Positions 1-11,174 of a DNA stretch of 64,000 nucleotides are shown here, piece by piece. The DNA comes from Hahella sp. GTDB taxonomy: Bacteria; Pseudomonadota; Gammaproteobacteria; Pseudomonadales; Oleiphilaceae. The notes under the pieces are model-generated. The model was not told where the DNA came from and ran no database searches. It saw nothing but the letters and a program-made list of their open reading frames with translations. Numbering within the stretch: the first letter of the stretch is position 1; the number at the start of each line of letters is the position of its first letter. The stretch spans positions 31,541-95,540 of the forward strand of contig JANQMN010000099.1 of NCBI GenBank assembly GCA_028280065.1, in the 5' to 3' direction. Made by a program: the position numbers and the translations under genes.

Positions 1-172
1 TCGTTATTATTCCTGATTCAGTCAGACCAAATATTCTAAGAACTGACCAAGAATTACTCCTTAAATGCGTAACTATGCCTGGTTCTACTTTTTGGGCGAA
101 TTTGTAATTTCTTAATTTTCGTATTCATTACAAGTGCTACTGTCAAAATAGCAGTTGAAAGGACGATGCCAA

Positions 173-3100
173 ATGCATAAAGTTAATTTTCGGTGTAATC
201 AGAAATCTAAATTACCTGTATTCAAAAAAACCATTATTAGTGCTGCAATAAGCACAATTCTTATAGGTACAGCTTCTGCCAATGGCACCTTTGTCAACCG
301 CATCGGAAGTAACAATCCCTTTAATGGCATTACAGGACCGATGGGGACGGGCACCACGCTTGGTGATGTAGATAATGATGGCGACCTCGATTTATTAGTG
401 GGTTTTTTTGGTAACCCGCGTTTACTTCAATATCACGAAAATACTGGGAGCGCTTCGTCCCCAACGTTTTCATCCACACCAAGTACGATCCTGACGGGCT
501 TGTCATCTTCCTCAGCAAAACCAAGTGGTTCAAGTGATACGGGTTTTATCGTTCCTAACTTTGCGGATTTGGATAATGATGGTGATTTAGATTTGATATT
601 TACCGATTCAAGCGGTTCTGGTACCAGTCCTATTACATATTATCGAAATGATTTAATTGACGGAGGTACCACTAACAGCGCTCCAAGTTTCTCTTCATTC
701 ACTCCATCAGGATTGCCGACAACAACAGGTCAATCTTGGGGCGTTGTGAGATCTACAGATATTGATTTGGATGGTGATGATGATGTTATCGTGGTAGATG
801 GAAAACCAGGAAACGCAACGCTGTTTCTCAATAATGGCAGTGGATCATTTTCTAGCTCTACATTTCCTGATTTTAAAAAGAGTGACGGGACTACAGATGC
901 CACATTTGAATATCCTGTGTATGCGTTTTCAGATATCGATGGCGATTCTGACCTTGACGCTATAGTTGGTGAGTTTATTCTTGATAGAAGTGGCTGCTCA
1001 ACACTTTGCTACTTTGAAAACAATGGGACAAATTTTATAGAACGGGCGGTTGGTGAGACAGCATTAGAAGCTTTTTTTAACTCTCCGAGTTCGTCGGATT
1101 TTCCCAACGATTTAGAGTGGCCATTTGTTAGTATTGTCGATTTAGATGACGATGGTGATCTTGATTTAGTCGTAGGTGATTATCAGAGTTCGGGCAATGA
1201 AACTATTAGATACCTACGCAACGAATCGGTATCTGTATCTTCTTTGAGTCCGGTTGATGATGCTACTGGTGTATCTACTTCGGCGTCTTTTTCAATCACT
1301 TTTACCAGCGCGGTTACACCTCAGACTGGCAAAAGTCTCACCATAAAACAAGTTAATGACAACTCTACAGTAGCCACACTTAGCTCTTCAGATTTGTCTG
1401 GTGGAGGTACAACGACTATTAGTTTTACTCCGTCAGGTTTAAGCGCTGGGGTGGCGTACTATATTCAGTGGGATTTGGGGTTATTTCAGGACAGTTCAAC
1501 CGCTGATGTAATAGGAATATCAGACCTGGATTTCTGGAATTTTACAACATTAGTAGGCGACATTACGCCGCCTGCTTTCGATAGCGCTCCCGCGGCATCC
1601 AGTGTTGCGGCGACCTCATTTAACATAGATTTCAGCTTGGATGAACAGGGAACGGTATTTGCTGTTGCGGTGCCAGATGGTGAAAGCCAACCTTCTGTAG
1701 CTCAGGTGTTTGCAGGGCAAAAAAATGATGGATCAGCGGCTGCGTCAAACAGTGGTGCAAGTAACAGTGCCGTTTCCGGCACGTCCCCATTTACTTCGTC
1801 CGTTTCGCTCACTGGGCTGAGTGCGGGGTTAACCTATGATGTTTATGTTGTTGCGCAAGATGACGAAGATACGCCTAATCAACAGGCCACTGTGACAGCT
1901 GTAGCGAACGTCACTACTACCACAGATACCGACTCTACCATCTCTGCAGGCCCGGGCTCTGAGGCTTCTGCTTTAGCCACAATAATCGATACTGTAGGTG
2001 AAGAGACGCAATTATTTGATTTTAGTTTAAACGATGCTGGTACTTCAGACGGCATTGCCACAACGGTGACAGCATTATCTATACCGGTATCAGGTACCAG
2101 CACCGATTCTGAGCGAGCGCTGGTTGTATGGACACTCGATGGTCCTGATGCAAGCAGTGTGGCAGGCTCATACGATGCGGGCAGCGATGTAATTAACTTT
2201 GCATCACTAAGTATTTCTGTAGCCGATAATACCAGTGAAACGTATTCAATCAGCGGTTACTTTAATGATAATTTCAGTAGCGCCGATCTGGTGGATGGCA
2301 GCACATACATATTGTCAATTGGGGATACCGGTATTACCGAGGGTCCTGGCTCCACTTTCACTACCAGCTCGACTAACAGCGGTTCAGGTTTTGCCACTAA
2401 CGTAACAGCAACAGCCCTAAGCTTTACCACTGAACCAGATAGTACAATTGCTAGTGGCAGTAATTTTTCTATGCAGCCCAAGGTAAGTGCCATAGACGCC
2501 AGAGGAAACGTCGATGTAGACTACAACCAAACGGTAACGCTGTCGGGGGGGGACGGAACCCTAACAGGTATACTCAGCGTGGGAACCTCAGGCGACGGGG
2601 TTGCAGATTACAGTGGTATAGGCTATAGCTCTGCCAGCGATGCAGATGCCAATTTCGCAATTACTGCGACGGGCTCAGGTTTGACGGCTGGCACGTCCAA
2701 TACCATCAACCCCGATGTAGTGGCGACTAAATTTATTTACGATACGGAGCCTGCGCCTACATCTATTTCCTCAGGTGTACCCACGGCGTTCACCCAAGTA
2801 CCCGTCGTACATGCACTAGACGCTGATAATATCCTGGATACCGGATTTACTGGCGATATTACCCTGTCAATAGTTGATACTGGTGGAACCTCCTTGACAG
2901 GGGGGCATACTGTAAACAGCTTCTCCTCAACTGCCGACCCTGATGGTGGTGGTCAAACTGAAGTGACTCAGGCTGCATCTGGTGGTATCGCTACTTTTGA
3001 CGGGCTTACGCTGCAATACACTGTGAGCGGTGCCAACGACGTCTTTGATATTCGTGCCACCGGCAGTGTAACGGCGGTTAACAGTACAGCAATAACCGCT

Positions 3101-6100
3101 ATTATCAATAACGCGCCTGCTTTCGCAGGCTTAAATGGCAATCCATCTCACACAGAAGGCGGTTCAGCCGTTGTATTGGATGCCGATGTTACGATCTCTG
3201 ATGTGGAACTGGATGCACTGAATGCTACTGCGGGAAATTACTCTGGCGCGACACTCGCCATAAGTCGTAATGGTGGAGCAAATACCAATGATGTTTTCGC
3301 GGGAAGCGGCCTGCTTTCCAACCTAACCCAGGCTGGGGCGCTCACTTATAACAGTTTAAATGTTGGCACGGTGACGACAAACAGCGGTGGTACCCTGTTA
3401 CTCACTTTAAGTGATGGCAGTAATACTCCCACTACGTCAATCGTAAATAGCATAATGCAGGCCATTACCTACAGTTTTGCCGGTGATGATCCACCTGCGA
3501 GCGTCACTTTAGATTGGGTATTTAATGACGGGACTTCTAACAGTTCTGGCACCAATCAAACGGTGGTAGATATTACTGCGGTTAACGATCCGCCAACAGA
3601 TATTTCAGTCTCCAGCACCACGATCAATGAGAGTTCGACGGGCACCACCACTAACATTGCGACACTCTCGGCGACGGACGCGGATGATACGCCGACAGCA
3701 TTTAGTTTGGTAACGGCTGATACGGCGGGCAATGGTGATTGCGGAACAACCAGCGTAAACGATGCCGATAACGCAGATTTTGCGATTAGTGGTACCGATC
3801 TGCAAAGCGCTACAGCTTTATCTGCTGGTGCTTATGAAATTTGTATTCAGGTCTCCGATGAAGATGCTGGTGGCGCTGAGACTTTCGAGAAGACCTTCAC
3901 CATTACTATTGCGGACGATGTTGCGCCTGTACTTGCAGAAGTCACAGCGGTTCCCGATCCAACTACGGACTCCACCCCAAGTGTGACCTTTAGTTCAACT
4001 GAAGCGGGCACAATTATCGTGGGGGGGGATTGTAACTCCGCAGCTACATCCGCTGTGGTTGGTAATAATACAATTACGCTGGACTCCGATGGCGCTGGTG
4101 GAGCATTATTGGATGGAAATAGCCCATTCAACTGTACGATTACGGTTGAAGATACCGATACGAATCAAAGTACACCGCTATCATTAACCGCCTTCTCGGT
4201 TGATACAACAGCGCCAACCCTTGACACAGGCAATTCGTTGCCTGCAGATAATACGACAAATGTTGCGGTAACTGACACCATTCTGTTGAGTTACGACGAA
4301 AATGTCTTATTAGGGAACGGCGAAACGATCACCCTATTTAATGTATCTAATAATGCCACACTGGAAATCTTCACGGCTTCCTCAACCACAGCGGCCACAG
4401 GGTCTGATGGCGGTAATATTTCCGTAAATGCGGTAGAAATCACCATTACCCCAGGTTCAAACTTGCCAGCGGGCACTAATCTGGCTGTACAGTATGGCGC
4501 GTCGAGTGTGACGGATACAGCGGGTAACACGGCAAACGCTGTCAGTTCAAACACCGCCTATGACATCACGACATTACCGCAGCTGAGTATTGCAGTGTCA
4601 CCCACTACCATTACGGAAACTGCCGTTGTGGCGACATATACCGTCACGCTGGAAGATGACGACGGTGACCCATTCCCGGCTGACGGTAACGTGACCATGA
4701 CTACCACCATTGATGGTGGCTCAAGTGCCACTGGTGGCGGTGTCGATTACAACCTGGCGGGCACAACAAGCGGTGGCAGCTTCCAGATTGACAGTGGTCA
4801 AAGTACCAATACCTTTACTGTTACTTCTGTGGACGATGGTCAGACCGGCGAATCTCCTGAAACGGTTATTGTGAACATATCTGGGCCAGGTGGTAATGCC
4901 TTTATATCCAGCACCTCTAGTGCGACGTTGACCATATCTGAGAACCAATTACCGGATCTGGCTGGTAGTGTTCCTGCAGCGGATACCATCAACGAAGATG
5001 AAACCACCAGTATTGATCTGTCTGCGGTGACGCTAACTGATGGCGACGATACGTCGGGTACGCTAACCTTCGCCGTTGACTCGGGTACCGTATCTTCGGG
5101 TGTTGGGAACTCTGGCGGTGTCACGGTTACTGGCTCAGGTTCTGCATCAATGGAACTGGCTGGTGACTTTACCGACATTGTGACTTATCTGGATAATGCC
5201 AATGCTGTACAAGTCACGTCGGCTAAAGACTCCACCGCAGCGATTACCCTTACGGTGACCCCTAACGATGGTACTTCAGATGGTGCTGCTGAAAACATGA
5301 CCATCACCGTGACACCGGTTAACGATAATCCGACCTTAGTTTCCACCTTTGATGCCGAATTTGATTTTGACAACACCACAGGCACATTAAGTAATACAGA
5401 TACTCGCTACTCTCAAACGGTTAGTGGCGTCACCATGACGGTAGATATTGACAGTGGCACCTGGACGAACGACAACAGCGGTGGTGGTGGCTCAACTGAT
5501 GACTCCATTTACACTGGAGCCGCTGGGCCTACGTCTGTGACATTCGGTTTTGATTCATCCATAACAGTGAACTCATTCTATCAATTCGTTGTTGGTGCCG
5601 CCGATGGTGGAACTTTCACCTATGCGGCGGGCGGTAGCACGACGGACGCAACTGAAACGGGTGCTAACATCGCCAGCGGGGTGACTATATCACCCTCCGA
5701 TTGGACAAATGTGACAGGCTTTACGGTGACGAATAATGGCGGCGCGTTCAATCCTGCATTTGATACCTTGTCTTACTCTGCCGCACTCAACTTGCCCACA
5801 TTCTTGACGTTCGTTGAAGAAACTCAGGGCAATGTGGATTTGTCCGCATTCATTTTCGAAGATGTGGATAACGCTACAATTACCGTCACCCTGAATGTGA
5901 CTGGCGGCACTTTTGGTGCTCCTGCTAGCGGCGCAGGCCAGACTGTGACCGAGACGCAGGTGTCTCCAACCAGTATTACATTGCAAGGTTCACCTGCTAA
6001 CATTGGTACCTATCTGGATACCGCGTCCAACATCACCTTTACGGGCGATACGGATGTGCAGGGCACTGGTGCTGGCTCATTGACGATATTGGCGAATGAT

Positions 6101-9100
6101 GGCACCAGTGGGGATGTGACGTTAACAACGCTGAGTCTCAACATCACTAACGTGAATGAAACGCCAATAGCCAATGACGATACCGGTGTCACGACCGATG
6201 AAGATGTCCCTCTTGCCATTGGTGTGTTGGATAACGATTCCGATTCCGATGGAACGATTGATGCGACCACCGTCGCCGTGGCCAGTGGGCCGACCAATGG
6301 TAGTACCTCAGTGAACCCAACCAATGGTCAGATTACCTATACACCTGACGCGAATTTTAACGGCAATGACAGTTTTACCTATACTGTCGAGGATAATGAA
6401 GGCAGTACATCAAATGCGGCGACGGTTTCAGTCACCATCAACCCGGTGAATGACCCACCGACCGCGGTTAGTGACAGCCAGACCATCGTTGAAGACAGTG
6501 GACTTAATATTATTAACGTCTTGGACAACGATGTTGATATAGACAGCACCATAAATACCGGAAGCCTGGCCATTGCAACACAGGCGAGTAATGGAACAGC
6601 GGCGCTAAACGGAACAACCCTTCGCTATCAGCCCAATTCGAACTTTACAGGGAGCGATACTTTCACCTATACCGTGGCAGATAATGAAGGTGCTGTGTCC
6701 GATCCGGGCTCCGTCACCATCACAGTCACAGCGTTGAATGATAACCCGGTGGCTCGAGATGACTCAGACGCATTGCCAGAAGGAACCAGCAAGGACCTCA
6801 TCATTTTGGCCAATGATTCGGATGTGGATGGCACGATTGACCCCGCGACTGTAGAAATTGTTACTCAGCCTGAATCAGGTAGCGTGGTTGTCAGTGATTC
6901 TGGCTTAGCGACCTATACGCCAAATGCAGGATACACCGGACTCGATAGCTTCACTTACACCGTTAAAAATACGGAAGGTGTGACGACGAACGTTGCTACG
7001 GTTAATTTAGCCATTGATTCAACCAACGTTGCACCAGAGGTCGCTGACGATACGGCTACGGTAGACGAAGATAGCGCCATCACCATCTCCGTGTTAGATA
7101 ATGATACTGATACTGATGGCACGTTGGATGTCGCCAGTCTGACGATTATCAGTCAACCGGCCTCCGGTGATGTGACCATCGATGAAGATAAAGTGACCTA
7201 TACACCGGCAGAGAATTTCAACGGTTTCGATGAGTTCAGTTATCGCATTGCGGATAATGACAGCGCCACGTCTATCGCGACGGTTAGTATGACCATCACA
7301 CCTGTGAATGATCCCCCTGTAGCGAATGACCCACTGACACTGGCTAGCGTTGGTGAACTATACAGCTTTACCTATAACCCCTCGGATATAGATGGGGATA
7401 CATTGACTTTGTCTTCGAAAACACTGCCGGCATGGCTGACCTTTGCGGCGGAAACGGGCTTACTGTCAGGCACGCCCAGTGCGGAAAACCTGGGTGATAA
7501 CAGTGTCATTCTTTCAGTAACGGATGGTACCGAGAGCATTGATACTGAGTTTATCCTCGTGGTGTCAGAGGCTGATGGTAATGGGGATAACACGGCCCCG
7601 GAAATCAGCGGTGTGCCCCAGACCACAGTGGAAGAGGGCAGCACTTACAGTTTTGTGCCAACCGCGACGGATGCAGACGGTGATACGCTGACGTTCTCAA
7701 TCGAGAATCAACCGAGTTGGGCAGGCTTTAATACGGCGACTGGCGCCTTAACGGGTACGCCGACCAGTGCTGATGTGGGTTTAACCACGGGCATAGTGAT
7801 CAGCGTCAGTGACGCCGAGGCAACCAGCAGTCTGGCTGCTTTCAGCATTGAAGTACTGGCCCCTAATGCAATACCGGTGGCGAACAGTCCATTAACGCTG
7901 ACGGCCAGTGTCGGTGCCATCTATAGCTTTACCTATGTGGCAACGGATGCCGATGCGGACGATATACTGACCCTGTCTGCCCCGACACTACCAGACTGGC
8001 TGGAGTTTAATGATCAAACCGGTGAACTTTTTGGAACACCCGAACAGTCAGACGTTGGCACTCATCCAGTGGTATTGGAAGTCACAGATGGAGAGGCAAC
8101 CGTATCAACCACCTTCACTCTCCAGGTGGTCGATCCCAATGTGGATCCGAATAACAATGCCCCAGTGCCTAACCGACCGGAAACACTGACCGTCAATGTG
8201 GGTGAAGTCTATAGTTTTACCTATAGTGCGACTGATGTTGATGTTGAGGATACGCTGACCTACTCAGCCCTTGTGCTCCCTGACTGGCTGGATTTTAATA
8301 CGCAAACCGGAGTGCTTTCCGGCACGCCAGCGGAGTCCGATATCGCCAGCCATCAGGTGAGTCTACAGGTAACTGATGACACGGAAACGGTCACCACATC
8401 ATTCACCATACAAGTATTCCCAAGTGTAGATCCGGGCAATAATGCACCAACAGGTCAGGTCCAGATTAACGGCACTGCGGAGCAAAACCAAACGCTCACT
8501 GTCAATACCGACAGCATCGCTGACCCGGATGGTCTGGGTGACTTCAGCATCTCCTGGATGCGCAACGGTGTAATCACTGGAGCCACGGGTACCTCTTACG
8601 TGCTCACTCAGGCAGATGTTGGCTCGACGATAAGCGTGGTAGTGAGCTATGTTGATGGTGCAGGAACCACCGAGAGCTTGACCAGTGCAGCGACGTTGAC
8701 AGTCACCAATGTCAATGACGCTCCTAGTGGATCGGTCACCATTAGTGGAGACAATGTAGAAGGCAGTATATTGACCTTGAATGCCGTGCTCAGTGATCTG
8801 GATGGATTGGGCAATTTCCTTTATCAGTGGCAACGTAATGGCAAGTCGATTCCTGGTGCGACAGGTGACACCTACACCTTGTCCAGCGAGGATGTTGGCA
8901 AAAGTATCAAGGTTGTATTGAGTTATACGGATCAGCAGGGAACGATTGAGTCAATCACCAGCAACCAAACAGAGCAAATTATTCCTGCTGAGTCTCAAAA
9001 TGAACCGCCGACGATCACGCCTCCGGAAGAAGTGACGGTGAATGCGACGGGTTTGTTTACGCCCGTGGATTTGGGCGTGGCCAACGCTGTTGATGCCAAC

Positions 9101-10894
9101 GGAGATCCATTACCGGTCTCCCTGTCGGATTCGTCGAGTAACCGTTTACCTCCAGGAAAGCACATTGTTTACTGGGAAGCAGAAGATGCCAATGGTGAAA
9201 CCGCGACGGTATCGCAAATCGTTAATGTGAATCCCATCGTCAGTTTCAGCAAAGACCAGTCAGCAGTAGAAGGTACCACGGTATCCTTTAGAGTGATCCT
9301 GAATGGTGAGGCAGCGACCTATCCGGTGACCGTCCCCTATAGCGTTGAAAGTGCTGCTAGCACTGCCAGCTCTGGCTCGGATCATAACCTTGTTTCTGGT
9401 GTCGCCACTATTCAGTCTGGCACAGAAGCAACCATTTCGTTCGATGTTCTGACTGACGATGAATTCGAGCAAACCGAAACCATCGTTGCCAGGCTGGATT
9501 CAGCGACCAATGCGGTTGTGAGTAGCAGTAGCAAACGTCAGATAGTGTTTTCTATCGTCCAAGGGAATGTTGCACCGGAGATCGTGCTCGAAGTGAGTCA
9601 GAGAGGTGAGTCCCGTCTTACAGTGGCGCAGGATGAGGGGGCTGTGATCGTCAATGCTCAAGTCTCCGATCTGAATACCAATGATGTTGTTTCGGTGGAA
9701 TGGACAGCTGATGGACTGGTCGATACGTCCAGTAGCGACCAAACCTTCGTTTTTGATCCCGCTTCGGTCACAACAGGTATTTATCAGGTGACGTTGTTCG
9801 CTGCTGATGATGCCAATCCTATCGCCACTAATATCAGTGATGTGTTTATTGAGGTTATCGATACCTTTGCTGTGTTGAGCGATGTGATTGACACGGACGG
9901 TGACCTGATTCCGGATGACCAGGAAGGTTATGCCGATGCGGATGGGGATGGAATTCCCGATTATCTGGATGCCATTAACGAATGTAATGTGATGCCATAT
10001 CAGGCGCAAACTCAGGATGAATTCCTGGTGGAAGCGGACCCTGGGGTATGCATGCGAAGAGGGTCGATTTCGGCGCTAAACTCATCGGATGGACTAGAAG
10101 TGTTGCCAGTGACCGACGCTGCAGCCAGCTCTCTAGAAGCACAAAGTGGGCTTAAACATCTGCCATTTGAATATGCAAGTGCCTTGGAGCAGGTGACTAC
10201 GGATGAATACAAATTTAGCAGTAATCTTGTGGATTTCAGAGGGACAGTCTCCACCTTTGGCCAGTCCATGAGTGTGGTATTACCGCAACGCGTTCAAATT
10301 CCTCAAGAGGCGGTGTACCGGAAGCGCATTGACGGACTTTGGCAGAACTTTGTGGTTGACGACAACAATGCACTGGCGTCAGCCCCTGGTGAAAAAGGCA
10401 TCTGTCCACCTCCAGGAGATGAGGCATTCACCGAGGGGCTCACTGAAGGCCACTGGTGTGTGCAGTTAACCATTGAAGACGGTGGCGTGAATGATGCTGA
10501 TGGCAATATCAATCAGTCCATCGATGATACGGGCGGGGTAGCAACACTTGTTGTCGCACCAGAGCCTAAGTTAACACCTATTCCCTTAAGTCAAACCGAG
10601 TACGAATTTGGCACTGGAGAACAGACGGTGTTGGCGTTCTTGGTCACTACCCAGGCAGCAGGCGCGGAGCTGCGAGAACTGGTCTTCAGAGTTAGTGGTG
10701 ACGTCGATCCGATGGCAGATATTGGCATCATCGGATTGTATTCAGATAGCAATGGAGATGGCATAGCCACCGATGAAACGCTGCTGGCAGTGGGCGTTCC
10801 GGATGTCGATACCGGCCAGGTAACCTTTACCCTGGAAACGCCATTAACCTTGCCTGCTGGCGAAACTCGCTTGTTAGTTACCTATGAATTCTGA
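173..10894 (+). CDS. giant secreted multi-domain repeat protein (FG-GAP, Ig/cadherin-like, choice-of-anchor U)
   Basis: Large extracellular or surface protein, likely adhesive or matrix-forming. The ORF track opens at a TTG at 155, but ATG 173 has GAAAGGA about 10 bases upstream and gives a clean signal peptide ending near TASANG. In order: about five FG-GAP/VCBS calcium-type repeats in the first ~370 residues (DVDNDGDLDLLVG, DLDDDGDLDLVVG), a Big_5-like domain near 385-480 (LSPVDDATGVSTSASFSITF), a long run of Ig-like and Calx-beta-like units, four or so Tandem-95/cadherin-like repeats near 2000-2390 (VLDNDSDSDGTID), four putative-Ig repeats near 2400-2770 (YSFTY...LSGTP), two WMRNG/WQRNG repeats, a thrombospondin-3-like Asp-rich stretch near 3250 (DTDGDLIPDDQEG), and a choice-of-anchor U region near 3310-3470 (CVQLTIEDGGVNDADG). 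No RTX nonapeptide block or obvious type I secretion tail is seen. Ligand unknown. Confidence 0.9.
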   Translation: MHKVNFRCNQKSKLPVFKKTIISAAISTILIGTASANGTFVNRIGSNNPFNGITGPMGTGTTLGDVDNDGDLDLLVGFFGNPRLLQYHENTGSASSPTFSSTPSTILTGLSSSSAKPSGSSDTGFIVPNFADLDNDGDLDLIFTDSSGSGTSPITYYRNDLIDGGTTNSAPSFSSFTPSGLPTTTGQSWGVVRSTDIDLDGDDDVIVVDGKPGNATLFLNNGSGSFSSSTFPDFKKSDGTTDATFEYPVYAFSDIDGDSDLDAIVGEFILDRSGCSTLCYFENNGTNFIERAVGETALEAFFNSPSSSDFPNDLEWPFVSIVDLDDDGDLDLVVGDYQSSGNETIRYLRNESVSVSSLSPVDDATGVSTSASFSITFTSAVTPQTGKSLTIKQVNDNSTVATLSSSDLSGGGTTTISFTPSGLSAGVAYYIQWDLGLFQDSSTADVIGISDLDFWNFTTLVGDITPPAFDSAPAASSVAATSFNIDFSLDEQGTVFAVAVPDGESQPSVAQVFAGQKNDGSAAASNSGASNSAVSGTSPFTSSVSLTGLSAGLTYDVYVVAQDDEDTPNQQATVTAVANVTTTTDTDSTISAGPGSEASALATIIDTVGEETQLFDFSLNDAGTSDGIATTVTALSIPVSGTSTDSERALVVWTLDGPDASSVAGSYDAGSDVINFASLSISVADNTSETYSISGYFNDNFSSADLVDGSTYILSIGDTGITEGPGSTFTTSSTNSGSGFATNVTATALSFTTEPDSTIASGSNFSMQPKVSAIDARGNVDVDYNQTVTLSGGDGTLTGILSVGTSGDGVADYSGIGYSSASDADANFAITATGSGLTAGTSNTINPDVVATKFIYDTEPAPTSISSGVPTAFTQVPVVHALDADNILDTGFTGDITLSIVDTGGTSLTGGHTVNSFSSTADPDGGGQTEVTQAASGGIATFDGLTLQYTVSGANDVFDIRATGSVTAVNSTAITAIINNAPAFAGLNGNPSHTEGGSAVVLDADVTISDVELDALNATAGNYSGATLAISRNGGANTNDVFAGSGLLSNLTQAGALTYNSLNVGTVTTNSGGTLLLTLSDGSNTPTTSIVNSIMQAITYSFAGDDPPASVTLDWVFNDGTSNSSGTNQTVVDITAVNDPPTDISVSSTTINESSTGTTTNIATLSATDADDTPTAFSLVTADTAGNGDCGTTSVNDADNADFAISGTDLQSATALSAGAYEICIQVSDEDAGGAETFEKTFTITIADDVAPVLAEVTAVPDPTTDSTPSVTFSSTEAGTIIVGGDCNSAATSAVVGNNTITLDSDGAGGALLDGNSPFNCTITVEDTDTNQSTPLSLTAFSVDTTAPTLDTGNSLPADNTTNVAVTDTILLSYDENVLLGNGETITLFNVSNNATLEIFTASSTTAATGSDGGNISVNAVEITITPGSNLPAGTNLAVQYGASSVTDTAGNTANAVSSNTAYDITTLPQLSIAVSPTTITETAVVATYTVTLEDDDGDPFPADGNVTMTTTIDGGSSATGGGVDYNLAGTTSGGSFQIDSGQSTNTFTVTSVDDGQTGESPETVIVNISGPGGNAFISSTSSATLTISENQLPDLAGSVPAADTINEDETTSIDLSAVTLTDGDDTSGTLTFAVDSGTVSSGVGNSGGVTVTGSGSASMELAGDFTDIVTYLDNANAVQVTSAKDSTAAITLTVTPNDGTSDGAAENMTITVTPVNDNPTLVSTFDAEFDFDNTTGTLSNTDTRYSQTVSGVTMTVDIDSGTWTNDNSGGGGSTDDSIYTGAAGPTSVTFGFDSSITVNSFYQFVVGAADGGTFTYAAGGSTTDATETGANIASGVTISPSDWTNVTGFTVTNNGGAFNPAFDTLSYSAALNLPTFLTFVEETQGNVDLSAFIFEDVDNATITVTLNVTGGTFGAPASGAGQTVTETQVSPTSITLQGSPANIGTYLDTASNITFTGDTDVQGTGAGSLTILANDGTSGDVTLTTLSLNITNVNETPIANDDTGVTTDEDVPLAIGVLDNDSDSDGTIDATTVAVASGPTNGSTSVNPTNGQITYTPDANFNGNDSFTYTVEDNEGSTSNAATVSVTINPVNDPPTAVSDSQTIVEDSGLNIINVLDNDVDIDSTINTGSLAIATQASNGTAALNGTTLRYQPNSNFTGSDTFTYTVADNEGAVSDPGSVTITVTALNDNPVARDDSDALPEGTSKDLIILANDSDVDGTIDPATVEIVTQPESGSVVVSDSGLATYTPNAGYTGLDSFTYTVKNTEGVTTNVATVNLAIDSTNVAPEVADDTATVDEDSAITISVLDNDTDTDGTLDVASLTIISQPASGDVTIDEDKVTYTPAENFNGFDEFSYRIADNDSATSIATVSMTITPVNDPPVANDPLTLASVGELYSFTYNPSDIDGDTLTLSSKTLPAWLTFAAETGLLSGTPSAENLGDNSVILSVTDGTESIDTEFILVVSEADGNGDNTAPEISGVPQTTVEEGSTYSFVPTATDADGDTLTFSIENQPSWAGFNTATGALTGTPTSADVGLTTGIVISVSDAEATSSLAAFSIEVLAPNAIPVANSPLTLTASVGAIYSFTYVATDADADDILTLSAPTLPDWLEFNDQTGELFGTPEQSDVGTHPVVLEVTDGEATVSTTFTLQVVDPNVDPNNNAPVPNRPETLTVNVGEVYSFTYSATDVDVEDTLTYSALVLPDWLDFNTQTGVLSGTPAESDIASHQVSLQVTDDTETVTTSFTIQVFPSVDPGNNAPTGQVQINGTAEQNQTLTVNTDSIADPDGLGDFSISWMRNGVITGATGTSYVLTQADVGSTISVVVSYVDGAGTTESLTSAATLTVTNVNDAPSGSVTISGDNVEGSILTLNAVLSDLDGLGNFLYQWQRNGKSIPGATGDTYTLSSEDVGKSIKVVLSYTDQQGTIESITSNQTEQIIPAESQNEPPTITPPEEVTVNATGLFTPVDLGVANAVDANGDPLPVSLSDSSSNRLPPGKHIVYWEAEDANGETATVSQIVNVNPIVSFSKDQSAVEGTTVSFRVILNGEAATYPVTVPYSVESAASTASSGSDHNLVSGVATIQSGTEATISFDVLTDDEFEQTETIVARLDSATNAVVSSSSKRQIVFSIVQGNVAPEIVLEVSQRGESRLTVAQDEGAVIVNAQVSDLNTNDVVSVEWTADGLVDTSSSDQTFVFDPASVTTGIYQVTLFAADDANPIATNISDVFIEVIDTFAVLSDVIDTDGDLIPDDQEGYADADGDGIPDYLDAINECNVMPYQAQTQDEFLVEADPGVCMRRGSISALNSSDGLEVLPVTDAAASSLEAQSGLKHLPFEYASALEQVTTDEYKFSSNLVDFRGTVSTFGQSMSVVLPQRVQIPQEAVYRKRIDGLWQNFVVDDNNALASAPGEKGICPPPGDEAFTEGLTEGHWCVQLTIEDGGVNDADGNINQSIDDTGGVATLVVAPEPKLTPIPLSQTEYEFGTGEQTVLAFLVTTQAAGAELRELVFRVSGDVDPMADIGIIGLYSDSNGDGIATDETLLAVGVPDVDTGQVTFTLETPLTLPAGETRLLVTYEF

Positions 10895-10904
10895 GGAGAG
10901 AAAA

Positions 10905-11126
10905 ATGAAAATTTTGTTCAAAGGAATCCTGCTCAGTTTTGGTTTTTTGCTTCTGGTATCCTGTGGTGGCGGTAGTAGTTCTAATAACGATGATGAACCG
11001 GAACCACCAATCGAAAAAACCTTTAGTCTGCAATTAAAGTCCGCTGATATTCGGCTTAGTAGTAATGGCGAGGCGCTATCAGTGGATACCGACGAGGTGA
11101 AAAGCGGACAGTTAACTGTACGCTAA
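10905..11126 (+). CDS. small lipoprotein, probably truncated by a frameshift
   Basis: A 73-residue product starting at ATG 10905, which has GAGGAG about 8 bases upstream; the earlier ATG at 10884 lies inside the giant gene. The N-terminus is a classic lipoprotein signal (MKILFKGILLSFGFLLLVSC, then GGGSSS), so it should be lipid-anchored. It follows the giant gene by 10 bases and is probably co-transcribed. The product stops abruptly at QLTVR. Just after the stop another frame reads LIEEEVATYPFGALTG, so a single-base shift may have cut a longer protein. Function unknown; the start and anchor are clear, the true 3' end is not. Confidence 0.65.
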   Translation: MKILFKGILLSFGFLLLVSCGGGSSSNNDDEPEPPIEKTFSLQLKSADIRLSSNGEALSVDTDEVKSGQLTVR

Positions 11127-11155
11127 TCGAAGAAGAAGTGGCGACCTATCCATTT

Positions 11156-11174
11156 GGTGCCCTAACAGGGCACC
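11156..11174 (+). terminator. possible weak terminator hairpin after the lipoprotein gene
   Basis: GGTGCCC-taaca-GGGCACC forms a 7-bp perfect stem with a 5-base loop about 30 bases after the lipoprotein stop. No clear T-run follows, so it is at best a weak terminator. Confidence 0.3.

Noticed and set aside
8399-10009. Minus-strand ORFs of 144 and 169 codons inside the giant gene
   Set aside because: They lie antisense to a long, domain-rich gene; translations are low-complexity shadows with no motif.
173-10894. RTX-type adhesin with type I secretion
   Set aside because: No GGxGxDxUx nonapeptides or RTX tail; Asp-rich stretches are FG-GAP and TSP3 type.
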